Positions 1 through 11,084 of a stretch of 64,000 nt of DNA are shown here, piece by piece. Made by a program: the position numbers and the translations under genes. The DNA is from Batrachochytrium dendrobatidis JAM81 (taxonomy: Eukaryota; Chytridiomycota; Chytridiomycetes; Rhizophydiales), in assembly GCF_000203795.2 (NCBI RefSeq), contig NW_006281105.1, forward strand, positions 496,001 to 560,000, written 5' to 3'. The notes beneath the pieces are model-generated. The model was not told where the DNA came from and ran no database searches. It worked only from the letters and a program-made list of their open reading frames with translations. Positions within the stretch are counted from its first letter, which is position 1. The number at the start of each line of letters is the position of its first letter.

Positions 1-200
1 ATATCAAAGTTTTGAAATTGCGCATGATTTAGTTATTTAATTGGACCTGATGTTTTAGCAAACCTGTATTTGACTTGATAGATTGGTGTGAAAACAGTAG
101 TATTACGTACCGTGTTGAACCTTTTTGATCTCTGTCTATCTTTCGATATATTCGTATAAAAATCAGACATATATTTACAAAAAATATAGTATGCACTGTT

Positions 201-1292
201 TTACAAATTCAAACCCACATTGTACGATCCAGGCGCCACGTTTGAACCAGTTGCTCGCATTCGAAATCGCTCTTGTGAGCTTTTAAAAGCAGATACAGCA
301 CCAGCCGGGTTAGTCTGGATGCACAAATGTGGCTCATAAATTCCTGGTGATAGTTTTGACTAGATTGATTCATTAGTAGTTAAAATATTAGTCAAATGTC
401 CAACTTGTTGACTCATTTATCTAGAATTTGCATTGCAACGCTGAATACTCGCATCTTTTACTACAAATCTGTCTGATGTTCGAGCCCACACATCCTTGAC
501 TGTTTGCTTTCGTCGAACCTGTGATGCATTTTCCCAAAGTAAAGGGAATGGGGTGTAGCTTCCCACCGCAGCATTAGTGTCTATACTGTGTTGATTGACC
601 CATCGACCATTGAGTCGGTCAGAGTCGGGCACATTGTAAAATTTGCGATTGAATGCAGGATTACAATTTGGTACTTTCTTGGGCTGCTTTTTCTGATACT
701 GATGATCCATCAATGGATGCTGATCGTGCTGGACTTGACCATGGTGTCGTGTATCTGACTTTGCTGGTGTAAAAACTTTATTTGCAGTCTTTACTCGGGT
801 TATATCCACCAATCCATGTATATGTTTTACTTTGTCTGTTTGAGAATCACCATTTAACAAGTCGGACGAGAAAGGCTGTCCATCATGGTCTTCAGTTTGA
901 AATAATCCAGTATCCTCAACTTCCGACGTGATCTGAATCTTCACTTCATTTGTGTACTCGGAAGACGTAGATGCTCGAATGTTACCTTCTGTATTTGCTT
1001 GGGCAACTGCGTCGTGTATACTATCGTTCTTTTTGGAAACCTCCACCAATATATGTTTTGGATTGATTTTTTCCTCAGTACTCTGACTTACTGAAAGTCG
1101 ACATTCGCCAATAGAGTCTTGTTTGCTATGAGCATCTTCTTGCTGTTGATCATTAAACGAAGTAGCCATGCTACTGCTAAGCGATTGGGGATCAGAGTAT
1201 AAATGATTTGGTTTAGGCACTTCTAAATATGTTCCTGGAGCATTTTCAATTATACTTGACAAGTCTGGCTGTGGTTTGGTTTCTACACTCAT
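201..1292 (-). CDS. SHIPPO/STPG-repeat-like protein, probably flagellar
   Basis: Two exons fit on the minus strand. The long first exon starts at the ATG at 1292. Its first ~190 residues are polar and probably disordered; a more ordered part follows, with a GSYTPFPLLWE stretch near residue 240. A donor of the form GTA|GTAAAA at about 466 and an acceptor at about 353 would join it to a 3' exon that ends at a TAA at 201. That exon reads SPGIYEPHL and later VAPGSYNVGL. PG-x-Y units of this kind are typical of SHIPPO/STPG repeats, found in proteins of axonemal microtubules and sperm outer dense fibres. If the intron is not used, the protein stops at 417 and lacks the clearest repeat. A flagellar role is inferred from the repeats and from delta-tubulin elsewhere in the window. 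I do not recognise a specific orthologue. Confidence 0.5.
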
Positions 1293-2012
1293 TGAAACTA
1301 TGAATGTGATATAAAAATATTAGCTTTTCCAATCTTAGATGAAGACAAAAAGAGACAAGAGTGGAGATAAATATGAAATTATGAGTAACCATCACCATCA
1401 GCGTGTATCTGAAAAGTACTCGCGTAAATTTCAATCACTTTTATGTAGAATCGGGTTGGATGATGTTGTTATGTAAACATTGGTAGACTTTTGCTGATGT
1501 GAATGACATGAGAATCTAGCGATCGTGTATCACGATCAGCTTGCTGAACTTACTGCTCCACTTGATTCAATATAGAACAATGTCGCCCATTTAATCTAGC
1601 GATGACTAATGGTTCCAAGATAAGGTCAGATTGAGCTATTAAAATATGGGTGTATTTCATCCCGATCTCATCTTTTTTGTTGTAATCTTCAAAGTAGACG
1701 CAATTAGAAATCAGACGGGTGGATAAATAGTCAAGCAGATGTGACACAATTTAGTCTATAAATCAGGTATAAATACATTTCAAATAGATTAAAATGTATA
1801 GCATTATTTATTTTTAATATAGTCAAACAAGACTGTGATTTTCAGTATGCATCAGTCCATATAAAGGTAAATAGTATTTCAGTGGATTTTAAGAGTTTTT
1901 CATCCAATAAAATGGTATTATCCAATACTTTTTCTATACCAAGACACGTTCTATGATTTGAATACCGTCAAAGACTATCAAATCTTCACACAAACCCAAG
2001 TAGTTGGCGTGA
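1293..2012. other. intergenic, no gene seen
   Basis: AT-rich stretch between the 5' end of the STPG-like gene and the 3' end of the Thg1-like gene. Only short open frames without recognisable content are present. It must hold the promoter of the STPG-like gene. Confidence 0.6.
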
Positions 2013-2987
2013 CTAATCCAAAGAATCCATTGGAGGTGCTCTTTCATCTGTAGGCCAGTATTTAGATGCAGTAAATGTGAGTCGTTCATCTTCGCTCCAA
2101 TCAGCCCAATTGAATGATCCACATCGCAATCTTGTCCGAAGCACTGGTTCCAATACTGGTTCACCCGTTTTTGGATTGATAGCGTCCTTCATGAAATATT
2201 TCTCCTTTTTCACCCATGTACCAAACAAGGGTTTACATCCATACGTTCCCATTATATCAACTCCGGCTTCTGCGAGCATCGCACACTGATCACGAACCGA
2301 CTTGCCATGCAATAAAGATTTTTTAAAATTTGACTGAGAGATATGTGAAATGGCATTTCGCATGCCATCAAAATTGGACCGCCAAAAAATAGTTTCAGAT
2401 GCATCTTGTAGATCAGTGAGAGGGATGACTCTTGCGTCAAAAAAGGCTAAATGAGATAACATACGTTGTCGAACAGTTAGCGATGAAAGTGAGTCCCATT
2501 GGGATGCAGGAGTAGAGATATGGTAGTTAAAGCGTGCTGATGCATACGATGCAGTTGTAGACGCAAGCTTTTGGATGCGACCATTGTAGGAATGAACGCG
2601 AGTACCAACTTGGGTTTTGGCAGCATCAGGATTTAAAGATGAATCTGAAGGTCCTCGTTGGCGCTTTACTTTTCGCTTATCTGAAGTGGCAGACTGTAGC
2701 AAAGACAGATAAGGAGATGATTCTGACAACTCTGCAGCCGAAAATACAAGAGAAATCTCGTCTGATTGAGTGTATGCTGTAATAGACCCAAATCGATCGA
2801 CAAGATCTTTTGTCGTTTCCACCATTGCCCTGGTAATTCGACTATCAAATGGTTGCTCTACTCCCTTGGTAAAGGTATGGAATGCAACTCCGTCTATGCG
2901 AATCATGTAGTGTTCTGTTGGAGCTACTGCTATGTCATGTCGCACCTCCAATTCCTTAAGTCTATCCAAATAAGATTGGCAATGCAT
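2013..2987 (-). CDS. Thg1-like protein (TLP): 3'-5' tRNA nucleotidyltransferase
   Basis: A single exon of 324 residues covers the Thg1 family. The palm-domain metal motifs are RIDGVAFHTF (residues ~29-38) and QSDEISLVF (~74-82), which supply the carboxylates expected of the two-metal catalytic site. Further family blocks are FFDARVIPL and a C-terminal region near MGTYGCKPLFGTW. Canonical eukaryotic Thg1 adds G-1 to tRNA-His and carries a HINNLYN-type signature. Here that position reads MRNAISHISQ, which resembles bacterial and protist TLPs that repair or edit tRNA 5' ends in a template-dependent way. Chytrids such as Spizellomyces edit mitochondrial tRNA 5' ends, so this is a candidate editing enzyme. 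The start is the first ATG of the frame. No clear mitochondrial presequence is visible, and a short upstream exon cannot be excluded. Residues ~115-140 are a basic insert. Confidence 0.85.
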   Translation of the reverse strand: MHCQSYLDRLKELEVRHDIAVAPTEHYMIRIDGVAFHTFTKGVEQPFDSRITRAMVETTKDLVDRFGSITAYTQSDEISLVFSAAELSESSPYLSLLQSATSDKRKVKRQRGPSDSSLNPDAAKTQVGTRVHSYNGRIQKLASTTASYASARFNYHISTPASQWDSLSSLTVRQRMLSHLAFFDARVIPLTDLQDASETIFWRSNFDGMRNAISHISQSNFKKSLLHGKSVRDQCAMLAEAGVDIMGTYGCKPLFGTWVKKEKYFMKDAINPKTGEPVLEPVLRTRLRCGSFNWADWSEDERLTFTASKYWPTDERAPPMDSLD

Positions 2988-3852
2988 AAAATCAGGATCA
3001 CCAAAATAAATCCAAACAACAGTATAATAAATGGTTATTCAAGGGCAGCTATAATATCATTTTGAAATGCCAAGATCGCCATGAGCATTTCATTGAACTG
3101 GGCATTAACAAATTCAGGTGTTCATAATGAAGAAAATGAGCGCTGTGCAGTGATGGTCCTAACTAAATATCACCTTTTTTGAACTTTTGATTCATACATA
3201 TATACAAGTGCATCTTGGGCAGATTTTGGAAGAGTCATGTTGAGTAACTTGGTAACCATGTATTGACTAGTAAAGTTGATTCGGTTGATTTTTTATACGT
3301 CAAATTTATCAACCAAATTTTATTTCACGTGATGTTCATGACTTGCTGATTCCATTCACTGCTGGATTCACATAAATGAAACACTAAAAGATGAATAATA
3401 AACAACCAGTTTCATGAAATGATTGATCGGATTGTTGAAAATTGTGTCCTATAAGCTTCTCAACAAAATCACACATTTACAGATCATATTTAGCCTGTAA
3501 ATGTGTGACAAACAGCAGTATCGCGAGGTAAAGCTCCATATTGTCTATTCCTGAATCCTGCTGGTAATTACTTTAATAGAGTAAATTTGTTTGTCCAGAA
3601 ATTCAAAACACAAAGTGTCTATTCAGGAAGCGGTCAATTTCTATCAAGAAAGCACAAAGATTTAACCATTGTCTATTCCAAAGCAAAATAGAGGCTCCAA
3701 CTGCAAGATAAATACAAGTTCTATTTTACGTGAATACGATTGTAATTACAAACGCGAAGATATTTCCATCAACTCAGACGAGACCCTTCCAACCACACTC
3801 AATAGAGTTTTACAGTAAAGCATTTTGCAAGACATAGCACAGGCTTAATTAG
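2988..3852. other. intergenic with E-box and repeat fragment
   Basis: No gene seen. The stretch contains the palindrome TCACGTGA at 3325-3332. It has three copies of TGTCTATTC near 3542, 3618 and 3668. At 3723-3735 it holds the motif ATTTTACGTGAAT, which matches the 3' terminal repeat of the MITE-like element at 41405-41821. It also contains the promoter of the NAIP-like gene at 3853. Confidence 0.5.
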
Positions 3853-5268
3853 ATGGATATATATAATCAGTTTCAAAGTATAGTTGTTGAAGCAACCGCA
3901 AATCTTCGTCAATCATTTGAAAAAGTAGTAAGTTGGGGATATAATACTCGTCGCATTTTGCTATTTTTGCAAGTCATTGAGTATAAAACATCTTGTTTTA
4001 AATCTACCAGTTAGAATATTATATTTTTATCGAGTTTAAAATATATATTGACATTCGACTTGTTGCATAAATAATAGCTAGCAGCAAATGAGCTCGAATT
4101 GCATACTAGTCGTGCTCAAATTGCTCAGCGCGACAATCAGATCCAGGTAAAGTCGTCAAGCATGTTTTTTGATGCTTACTCTATTGATAGTGTAGAGTTG
4201 TTTACAAATCGAGAGTTTAATGAAGATGGATCTCAACTCTAAATTTTATCAAAACATTGAATTTTAAAGGTACTTTTACAACAGATTCATGAGCTTCAAC
4301 GAAATGCAAGTGACGACCAACAACGCATGACAGAGATGGGACGCAAACTTGTTCAACTTTCCGAGTTTAAAAAGTCTGTAGTGTCATCGCTGTTTATAGG
4401 TCAAGAGACTGAGCAACGCAGTACAGATGTATCACAATCATTTGAGGTGCAATACAACTATAGTTTAATCAAAAATTGATCATTTTTCATTATATGAAAT
4501 AACACATGATACTAGAATGTATTCAAACATAGTCAGTTTGGTGCTGACGCGAATGCCATGGGAAATGATCGTTTCAGTCGCAGCAATGAGAGTCTTGCCG
4601 GGCAAGGTATTAAAATTGGACTTTTGATTAAAGTAAAATAATGCTCAAACGCTATATGATATATTTTTATCCAAATTGCTCTACATCAACCGAATTTGAA
4701 GTAGCTCAGCTTGGAGTAAAGCCTCAATCTCCCAAGCGAGATCAAGAACGCTCTATAATATCGGATTCAGTTTCTACATTGAATCAAGTAGCAAGCAGAC
4801 AGCATGATATATTGCCAGTAGATGCACAGTACGAGTCAAAAGGTAACACCGAAGGAGTTCACATTGAGCCTGGATCTGTATTTGGCAGCACTGAAGAGAT
4901 CTTTCGTCAGGGATTGCAAAACTTGACTCCAAATCAAAAAACCAACTCTATTGATGGCAGAGACTTTTTTAAAATGGCACGAAGTACATTGTCATATAAT
5001 GAATTCACAGCACTATTATGGAATGTAAAGGCGTAAGTAGCTTTCTGTCATTGAGAAGTGAAGATGGATTGAATTCGAGTTGAAAAGTCCCGTTCTATAG
5101 ACTTTTAATAAAAACACAACACTGGCTAACAACTTGGATATCTAAAACTATAGGTTCAACAATCGAGAGCAAACTAAACAAAAGATGCTTCAGAATTTGG
5201 ATTCGCTCATTGCACCACAACATAGATATCTATTGGAACGGTTTGAAAAAATGATCGAGTCTGAATAA
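3853..5268 (+). CDS. coiled-coil protein of the plant At4g15545/NAIP type
   Basis: A gene of about six exons with short introns. It starts at an ATG at 3853 (MDIYNQFQSIVVEATANL) and ends with FEKMIESE and a TAA at 5268. Middle exons encode a coiled coil (around 4083-4145 and 4270-4446) with VLLQQIHELQR and MTEMGRKLVQLSEF. The conserved C-terminal block includes DFFKMARSTLSYNEFTALL, followed after an intron (about 5036-5153) by a stretch with QTKQKMLQNLDSLI. This matches the C-terminus of the plant At4g15545 family (NAI2-interacting proteins), where FFRQAR-LSYEQF-AFLANIK is followed by a KQTKEETL-type helix. In plants these proteins are linked to ER bodies and vesicles; the fungal role is unknown. 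The exon 1/exon 2 junction near 3927-4085 is the least certain. The 3' end faces the Aven-like gene with only 42 bp between them. Confidence 0.65.
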
Positions 5269-5310
5269 AGCTTATAACAATGTCATCCAACGCTAATAGA
5301 AATAAAAACA

Positions 5311-6048
5311 TCAGCCCAGAATATCATCCAGCCATGAATCAATGTTATCTTGGGTCTGACTGGGATTTGAAGTAACAAACGAGGCAGCAGCATCAATTGA
5401 TGGCTTGCTTGATGAGTTAAAAGTTGTTAAAGAGGGTTGAAGAGTAGAGTCCAGATCCAATAAGCTGTCTACAAAGTCATCACAAGCATGTTTAGAATCG
5501 GATAAGCTATTGGTGGTGACATGATGAGGATCTGAACAAGTGGGCAGGAGATTGCTGGTGGCAGTATCGGACTGAAGTGAGGTCTGCGATACCAGAGCAT
5601 CAGGAACATGGACTGGATTAAATGCATATAGCAATGGAAGTGGATGAAATACAAAGACTGCAGTGTGAGGATCTGGCTCTTTGGCCACGACTTGGAGTGC
5701 ATCCAAGTGACTACGCAGTGCAGTCCAGTCAAAGGATAGTTGCAGACCATCTACCGAACTATCGGCCACTCTTTCTGTGCTAAACTGAAACGATGCTGCA
5801 GGAATGTCATAACTAGACTCGTCGACCACTCGAGCCAAGAGTTCAGGAGTGTCTTGAGGTTCTGATGCAATGATGTCTTGATGGAATCTAGCATGGTTGC
5901 TGACAATCTGTCTTTTACTAAATGAGTTTCTCTCATCAATCAGATCTGCATCATCACTAATAGGATGATTGCTATGCACAGTACTAGATGGAGGTTTCCA
6001 GTGAGATTTCCCTCTTTGTCCTCTCTTGCTACGAATATCTCGATGCAT
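5311..6048 (-). CDS. Aven-like protein
   Basis: A single exon of 245 residues starting at the first ATG (6048). The N-terminus is basic and RG-containing (MHRDIRSKRGQRGKSHW). A block then reads FSKRQIVSNHARFHQDI at residues ~43-59, followed by SFQFSTERVADSS at ~86-98. The extreme C-terminus is DSWLDDILG. Animal Aven has the same layout: an RG-rich N-terminus, an FSRRKIVSNW-type motif, an FSQFRFAEEKEW-type motif and a C-terminal LDDWLDSMI-type tail. Aven is an apoptosis and ATM-checkpoint regulator in animals and its RG-rich region binds G-quadruplex RNA; the role in fungi is unknown. The assignment rests on short motifs in the right order, so it is tentative. The gene is convergent with the NAIP-like gene and divergent from EMC1. 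Confidence 0.5.
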   Translation of the reverse strand: MHRDIRSKRGQRGKSHWKPPSSTVHSNHPISDDADLIDERNSFSKRQIVSNHARFHQDIIASEPQDTPELLARVVDESSYDIPAASFQFSTERVADSSVDGLQLSFDWTALRSHLDALQVVAKEPDPHTAVFVFHPLPLLYAFNPVHVPDALVSQTSLQSDTATSNLLPTCSDPHHVTTNSLSDSKHACDDFVDSLLDLDSTLQPSLTTFNSSSKPSIDAAASFVTSNPSQTQDNIDSWLDDILG

Positions 6049-6415
6049 TGATGAGTTGAGAAGACTGTCAATTTCACGTCAAATAGAATACTTTTATAAT
6101 CATCTTGCCATGGCTGCTTTAAAGGAAAGTGATGATTAGATTGACTATTAGATTGATGATTGGATACTGAGTTCGACTGTTGTATTCTAAATCACATCCA
6201 CTCGCGATCTAGTTCAGAACAATCCCAGAAATGCATGCCAATCACCAAAAGACTAGAAAACTAAACAGTTTAAACCACAATATTGTTCAGTTATTTACAA
6301 GACTGGCTGTTCATCACTTTATGTTCCATTTTACGTGAATCCAACTGGAAATTCATCTTTACTTGCCTAAACTCGACATTGAATTCAAGTGCCAGACTCG
6401 GTTAAACAGCCCATC
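6049..6415. promoter_or_regulatory. divergent promoter Aven-like/EMC1 with repeat relic
   Basis: A 367-bp spacer between two divergent starts. From about 6210 to 6348 it resembles the 3' half of the MITE-like element at 41405-41821: shared words are CATGCCAATC, a GTTTAAA block, GAYTGGCTGTT and the terminal ATTTTACGTGAAT at 6328-6340. Confidence 0.45.
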
Positions 6416-9400
6416 ATGACAGCTACCATGCTTAGAATTCTAACCATGGCCATCTTTTCTTGTTATTCGGTCTCTGCTCTGTACAAGGACGAGGCTGGCA
6501 ACTATGACTGGTAAATCTCATTTTACTTCTAGTCAGATCATCGCTTTGCATTGCCATCAATAATCTTGCCATGACTGCATTCTACCTGCTTGAGTGTCAA
6601 TCATCAAACCTTTTGTGTGCTGCAGTATCTGCCACTGGCTTCACCAATTCAGTCTATATGTTGAGCTGACACGATTTCCTTTTGCATCCGACTTTCAGTT
6701 GTCTAGTTTACCATGTTTTCTTTCATTATACCTGTTTCTATATACAAAAAACATACTAACAGATTCGCTTTTTGTACTGCACACCATATCATTCTTTTTT
6801 CATTCCACAATATATAGGCACACAAAACTAGTCGGTATTCCAAAGTTTGCTCATATCGAAAGCTCTAGTCAGCAAGATATTATTACTATAGGAACCTCTA
6901 AAAATGTTCTTGCCTCTCTTAGCGCCAGTTCTGGTGAAATCAGTAAGTTTTATACCATTCTTTGGTCGCTGCTTTTTATAGCATTTGTCTGTCTGTATTC
7001 AAGTCTTGATGGATCTAAAAACCCGGATTCGTCGTTTCGACTTTTGGTACAATTACAAAATCATGTTTTTAAAATCAATCACCTTTTAAACATAGATTGG
7101 CGTCATGCATTTGGAGAGTCCGAGTCCATTATTAGTTTGTACGCAGATGAACAAGGTGATTTAGATTAGGATGTGCCATCTGTTTGGAATGCTTTTATTG
7201 TGTCGAATTTAACAGTAATTATCCATTGGATCTGCTTACAATTGAATGCTTTTAGACTCAGTTTTGACATTAACAGATGATTCAACTTCAACTCATCTGC
7301 GCTCATGGAATAAGTACACCGGTCTTCTCATCTGGAGTGTGAGTGCCGCACCCTCTGCCAAGTCCTCGCATTCTTGTGTTGCATCCATTATACGCCATGA
7401 AAAAAAATCAATCGCTATCTTCCCTTCATGTGATATTGTTGCAGTTTCTGACAAGGGTAAAGTGGTTTGGGCTTTCAAACACCAGCACCAGGAAGAGTAA
7501 GCTATCATTTTTTGTTTTTAGTACCACCGTATTGAGATGTCTTGATTGGCACGATCTTGTGCTTCTATATTTTGCATGACTAACTGTTATGTTGGGTTTA
7601 ACATTAGACACGCTCAAATCATTTCATCCGACAACTCTCTTTGGTTGATTTCATGGACAGCAGAAACGGGCACTTTGACTACCCGTGAGTTGAGCATAAG
7701 TGATGGATCTATTTTAACTACTACCCAGACAAAAGACGCGGATGCTGCATTTGTCGAGCGCATATTTTTGACTGGCTCTGAATCAGAAGTATACTGTGTA
7801 TGGAACAATGGTCGACAGTCTCGTGCCATCAATCTTAAAACTGGACATGGCTTTGAGGTTTCATTGTCTGGAGATGTTCTTGTCGAAAAACTAGGAGAAA
7901 CTGCTAAACCTACCGAGTTTCTTGCAAAGACTGCGACAAACACCTATATTGCACGGCTGAAAAATAACAAGCTTGTTGTTGTCCACAAATTTAGCTTGTC
8001 AACTCAAGAATCTAGTGCTGATCTGTTTACTTCTCATACAAGTGGATCTGCTAGCGGTCGTCTTCGATTGCAGTCCGACAAGGTATTCATATATGCTAGT
8101 TTAGTCCATTCACTTGTTTGATCATTTTCTTGCTAATCCGAGTTTCAAACAAAACATAATATGTGCTATTCTTGATCTAATTTTATATCTTAGTATGTAT
8201 TTGATCTAGTCACGGCTGGTGCCAGTGAATCTCACATTGCTGTGACAAATGATGTGTTTTTGTTGGGCTTGATTGAAAAAGTAAGACACGACATTCTACT
8301 AGACTTGTATTTTTATTGTCTTGCCTATTTTTATGTGTAAAGGACGATACATGATTGGATTTTCCGATGCTCCTTTGGATTTATATTCACTGTGATGGCT
8401 TAATGGAAACACACCCGCCTTTACGGCACTTCTGATACACATAATTTTAGAATTCCGACTGTCTTGAATGTAACTCAACTAACGGCTCTACCGTAGGTTT
8501 TTATGGGCACAACTTTGATTAGAGGAGATGCTGTGCTTGCACTCATATCAGTTTCCGCGGATGGTTCTGTGACCTATTCTCGCAATGGTAAAATTGTTTG
8601 GACCAGGGACGAATCACTAAGCTATATCGCAGATTCGGCTTTTCTTAGTCTTCCCAAAAATACTCTTTTCTCTGAACAACTGGATGAGCTTCGTGAAGAG
8701 CCCGAGGTTTCTGCATCCATCTCAATGGCTGAGCGATACGTTCGTCGCTGGAGCGTGCATATTGCCAAGTTTAACGATTTTCTCAAGGATCTATTTGTTG
8801 GACAAGGTATCTTGCAGCCCAAATCAAACACCACCACCGTAGGCATTAGTGACGCGCATGGATTTAAAAAGTTTATTCTTTTTGCATCATCGACTGGGAA
8901 GGTGAATGCTTTGGACAGTCTTACTGGAAGCCCTGTTTGGTCACGCTACTTTGAGTCATTTCATATACATAGCATTCACATAGTTCGACATGCCCATGTC
9001 AAAAATCCTCCAGTGATTGCTTTGGTTGGAACTGATGCATCTGAAAAGGTAGTTTCAAAATTGGTTGTTTTTTCATACTTGTTTGCTGTCGATCTCTTGA
9101 TACTTTGTATTTCAGTCCTATTGATACATCAGTTTGGTTTTATAGAACACCATTATCTGGAGAGTGAATGGACTGACTGGTGAAGACTATGTTTCAAGTC
9201 TTCAACCACAGATCAAGGCTCGCACCAATTTACAAGGCATTAAGCATGGTATATCGATGATTGAAATAGCAGAAACTGACGAGCATACTAGCATTATGGT
9301 TTTTATGGACCAACCTACAGAGGTATTTTTATAAACCGAGTTTAAGCGTAGGGTTAATAGGTTGTTTTGACTTGATTCCTTACTTACTGTCTATTTTCTA

Positions 9401-10989
9401 TAGCTCAAAATTTTCCCCGACACACCTGCTGCTCATGCTGCATTTGAGCCAAACTGCTTATCGTTCTATACTTATCGTGCTATGGGTGACACGGGTCTTC
9501 AAGGGTACGCTTTGCAGGTGCCAGAAAAAGGTCGCAAGGTAATCTATTCATGTACACTTTCTGTGCAATGCTGTAGCATTATTTCTTAGTCATGATATTT
9601 GTATTTCAGGCATACCGACTGGAAAAAACGTGGAATCTTGAATTTCCTCAAGGAGAAAAGCTTCACGCACTCTCTGATCGTGCATCAGGTAAAACAAGCT
9701 TGCCTATTGAATTAGTTGAACTTTCATACTTGATATATCTTACATATCTTGTCAATGTGTCTAGAAGTATCTGTTGCTTCCATTGGTCGAGTGCTTGGTG
9801 ATCGAACAGTTCTTTACAAATACCTTAGCCCAAATATGCTTGGTGTTGCTACTGTTCGCAAGGATGCTGATGGTACGATAGTATCATTCTTTTATATTGT
9901 GGATACAGTATCGGGATCTATTCACTATCGTACTGCGCATCATGCAGCTGGTCCGGCCAATAACGGAGCATCACCAATGCATATTCTTCAAGTTGAAAAC
10001 TGGTTTGTATACACGGCATGGAACTATGGACCTGATGCAACGAATGAAGAGATTTGGAATGGTTTGTCCGAGGCAACACTTGCTTCGAATTCGCATAGTT
10101 CTGGCAAGGCGGGACAGACCAGCAAAAAGGCACGTAAAGCCAAAGCAGGAAAGACATCGAATCGTGCTAGTGTTCCAGATGCAAAGCAGCTTGAGATTGT
10201 GGTGATTGAAATGTACGAAAACTCGAAGCCAGATAAGAGAGTGGACAGGTGAGTATTCTATTATACTGAGATTGAGAACGTTGTGTTGTGAATTGTATTT
10301 AATTGACACATGTAACATCATCAACAATACAGTCCAACACTGTCGTCGTATTCTAACAGCCGTCCGGGTATTTACGCACAAGCATATGTCTTTCCACTTC
10401 CTATTACTGCAATTGGTGTTACCCAGACGTTGGCAGGCATTACAACTCGCGAGGTGTTGTTTGGACTTGATACTGGATTTTTGTATGGACTTAATAAGAA
10501 ACTTCTTGATCCGCGTAGAACATTGGGCAAACAGTCGGCAGAAGACAAGGAGGCAGGAATATTTCCATACGTGGCCAGTCTGGGTCTTTCCACGTATGAG
10601 ATTGCATCGTATGGACAGGAAGTAAGGATTTGAATGACTATTTTTTAGTAATTGACAGATGCTAACAACTGCGACTTGAAAGGTTCTTGGTATTCAAAAA
10701 ATCATAAGCTCGCCAACCAACCTCGAGTCGACTTCGTTGGTAGCAAGTTATGGACTGGATTTGTTCTGTACTCGCCGTATGCCTTCTCAAGCATTTGACG
10801 TATTGAGTGCTGACTTCAACTATGCAGGACTGATAGCTACGATTGTCGCACTCGTTGTAGGAATTTTTGTCGCCAAACATTATGTAAGTAGAATTGCTAG
10901 AAATAGTTGATACAGCCGTGATTAACACACGTTTATGTGATGGACTGAAACAGGCTGATAAAAAACGATTGAATGATCAATGGAAATAA
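6416..10989 (+). CDS. EMC1: ER membrane protein complex subunit 1
   Basis: A multi-exon gene. Exon 1 (6416-6510) begins with a signal peptide (MTATMLRILTMAIFSCYSVSA) and splices at 6818 into HTKLVGIPKFAHIES. The following exons give PQQ-like beta-propeller segments, for example TLTDDSTSTHLRSWNKYTGLLIW and SLTGSPVWSRYFES. The last part (from about 9750) is the DUF1620 region, with ISSPTNLESTSLVASYG. A single transmembrane helix (YAGLIATIVALVVGIFVA) follows, then a short basic cytosolic tail ending NDQWK at 10989. This is the EMC1 layout: a large lumenal propeller, one C-terminal membrane span and a short tail. EMC inserts tail-anchored and polytopic proteins into the ER membrane. At least ten introns are present, most of them 60-310 bp. 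The start is fixed by the signal peptide and clean W-codon splicing at 6510/6818. Confidence 0.88.
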
Positions 10990-11084
10990 AAGCAAATGAA
11001 GTGTAATTGCATGTTCATGGAGTGGAGAGTCGGTTAGATAAAATAACACTTTCTTGAATTTGACATCTGAAGGGATCGCTTGTC

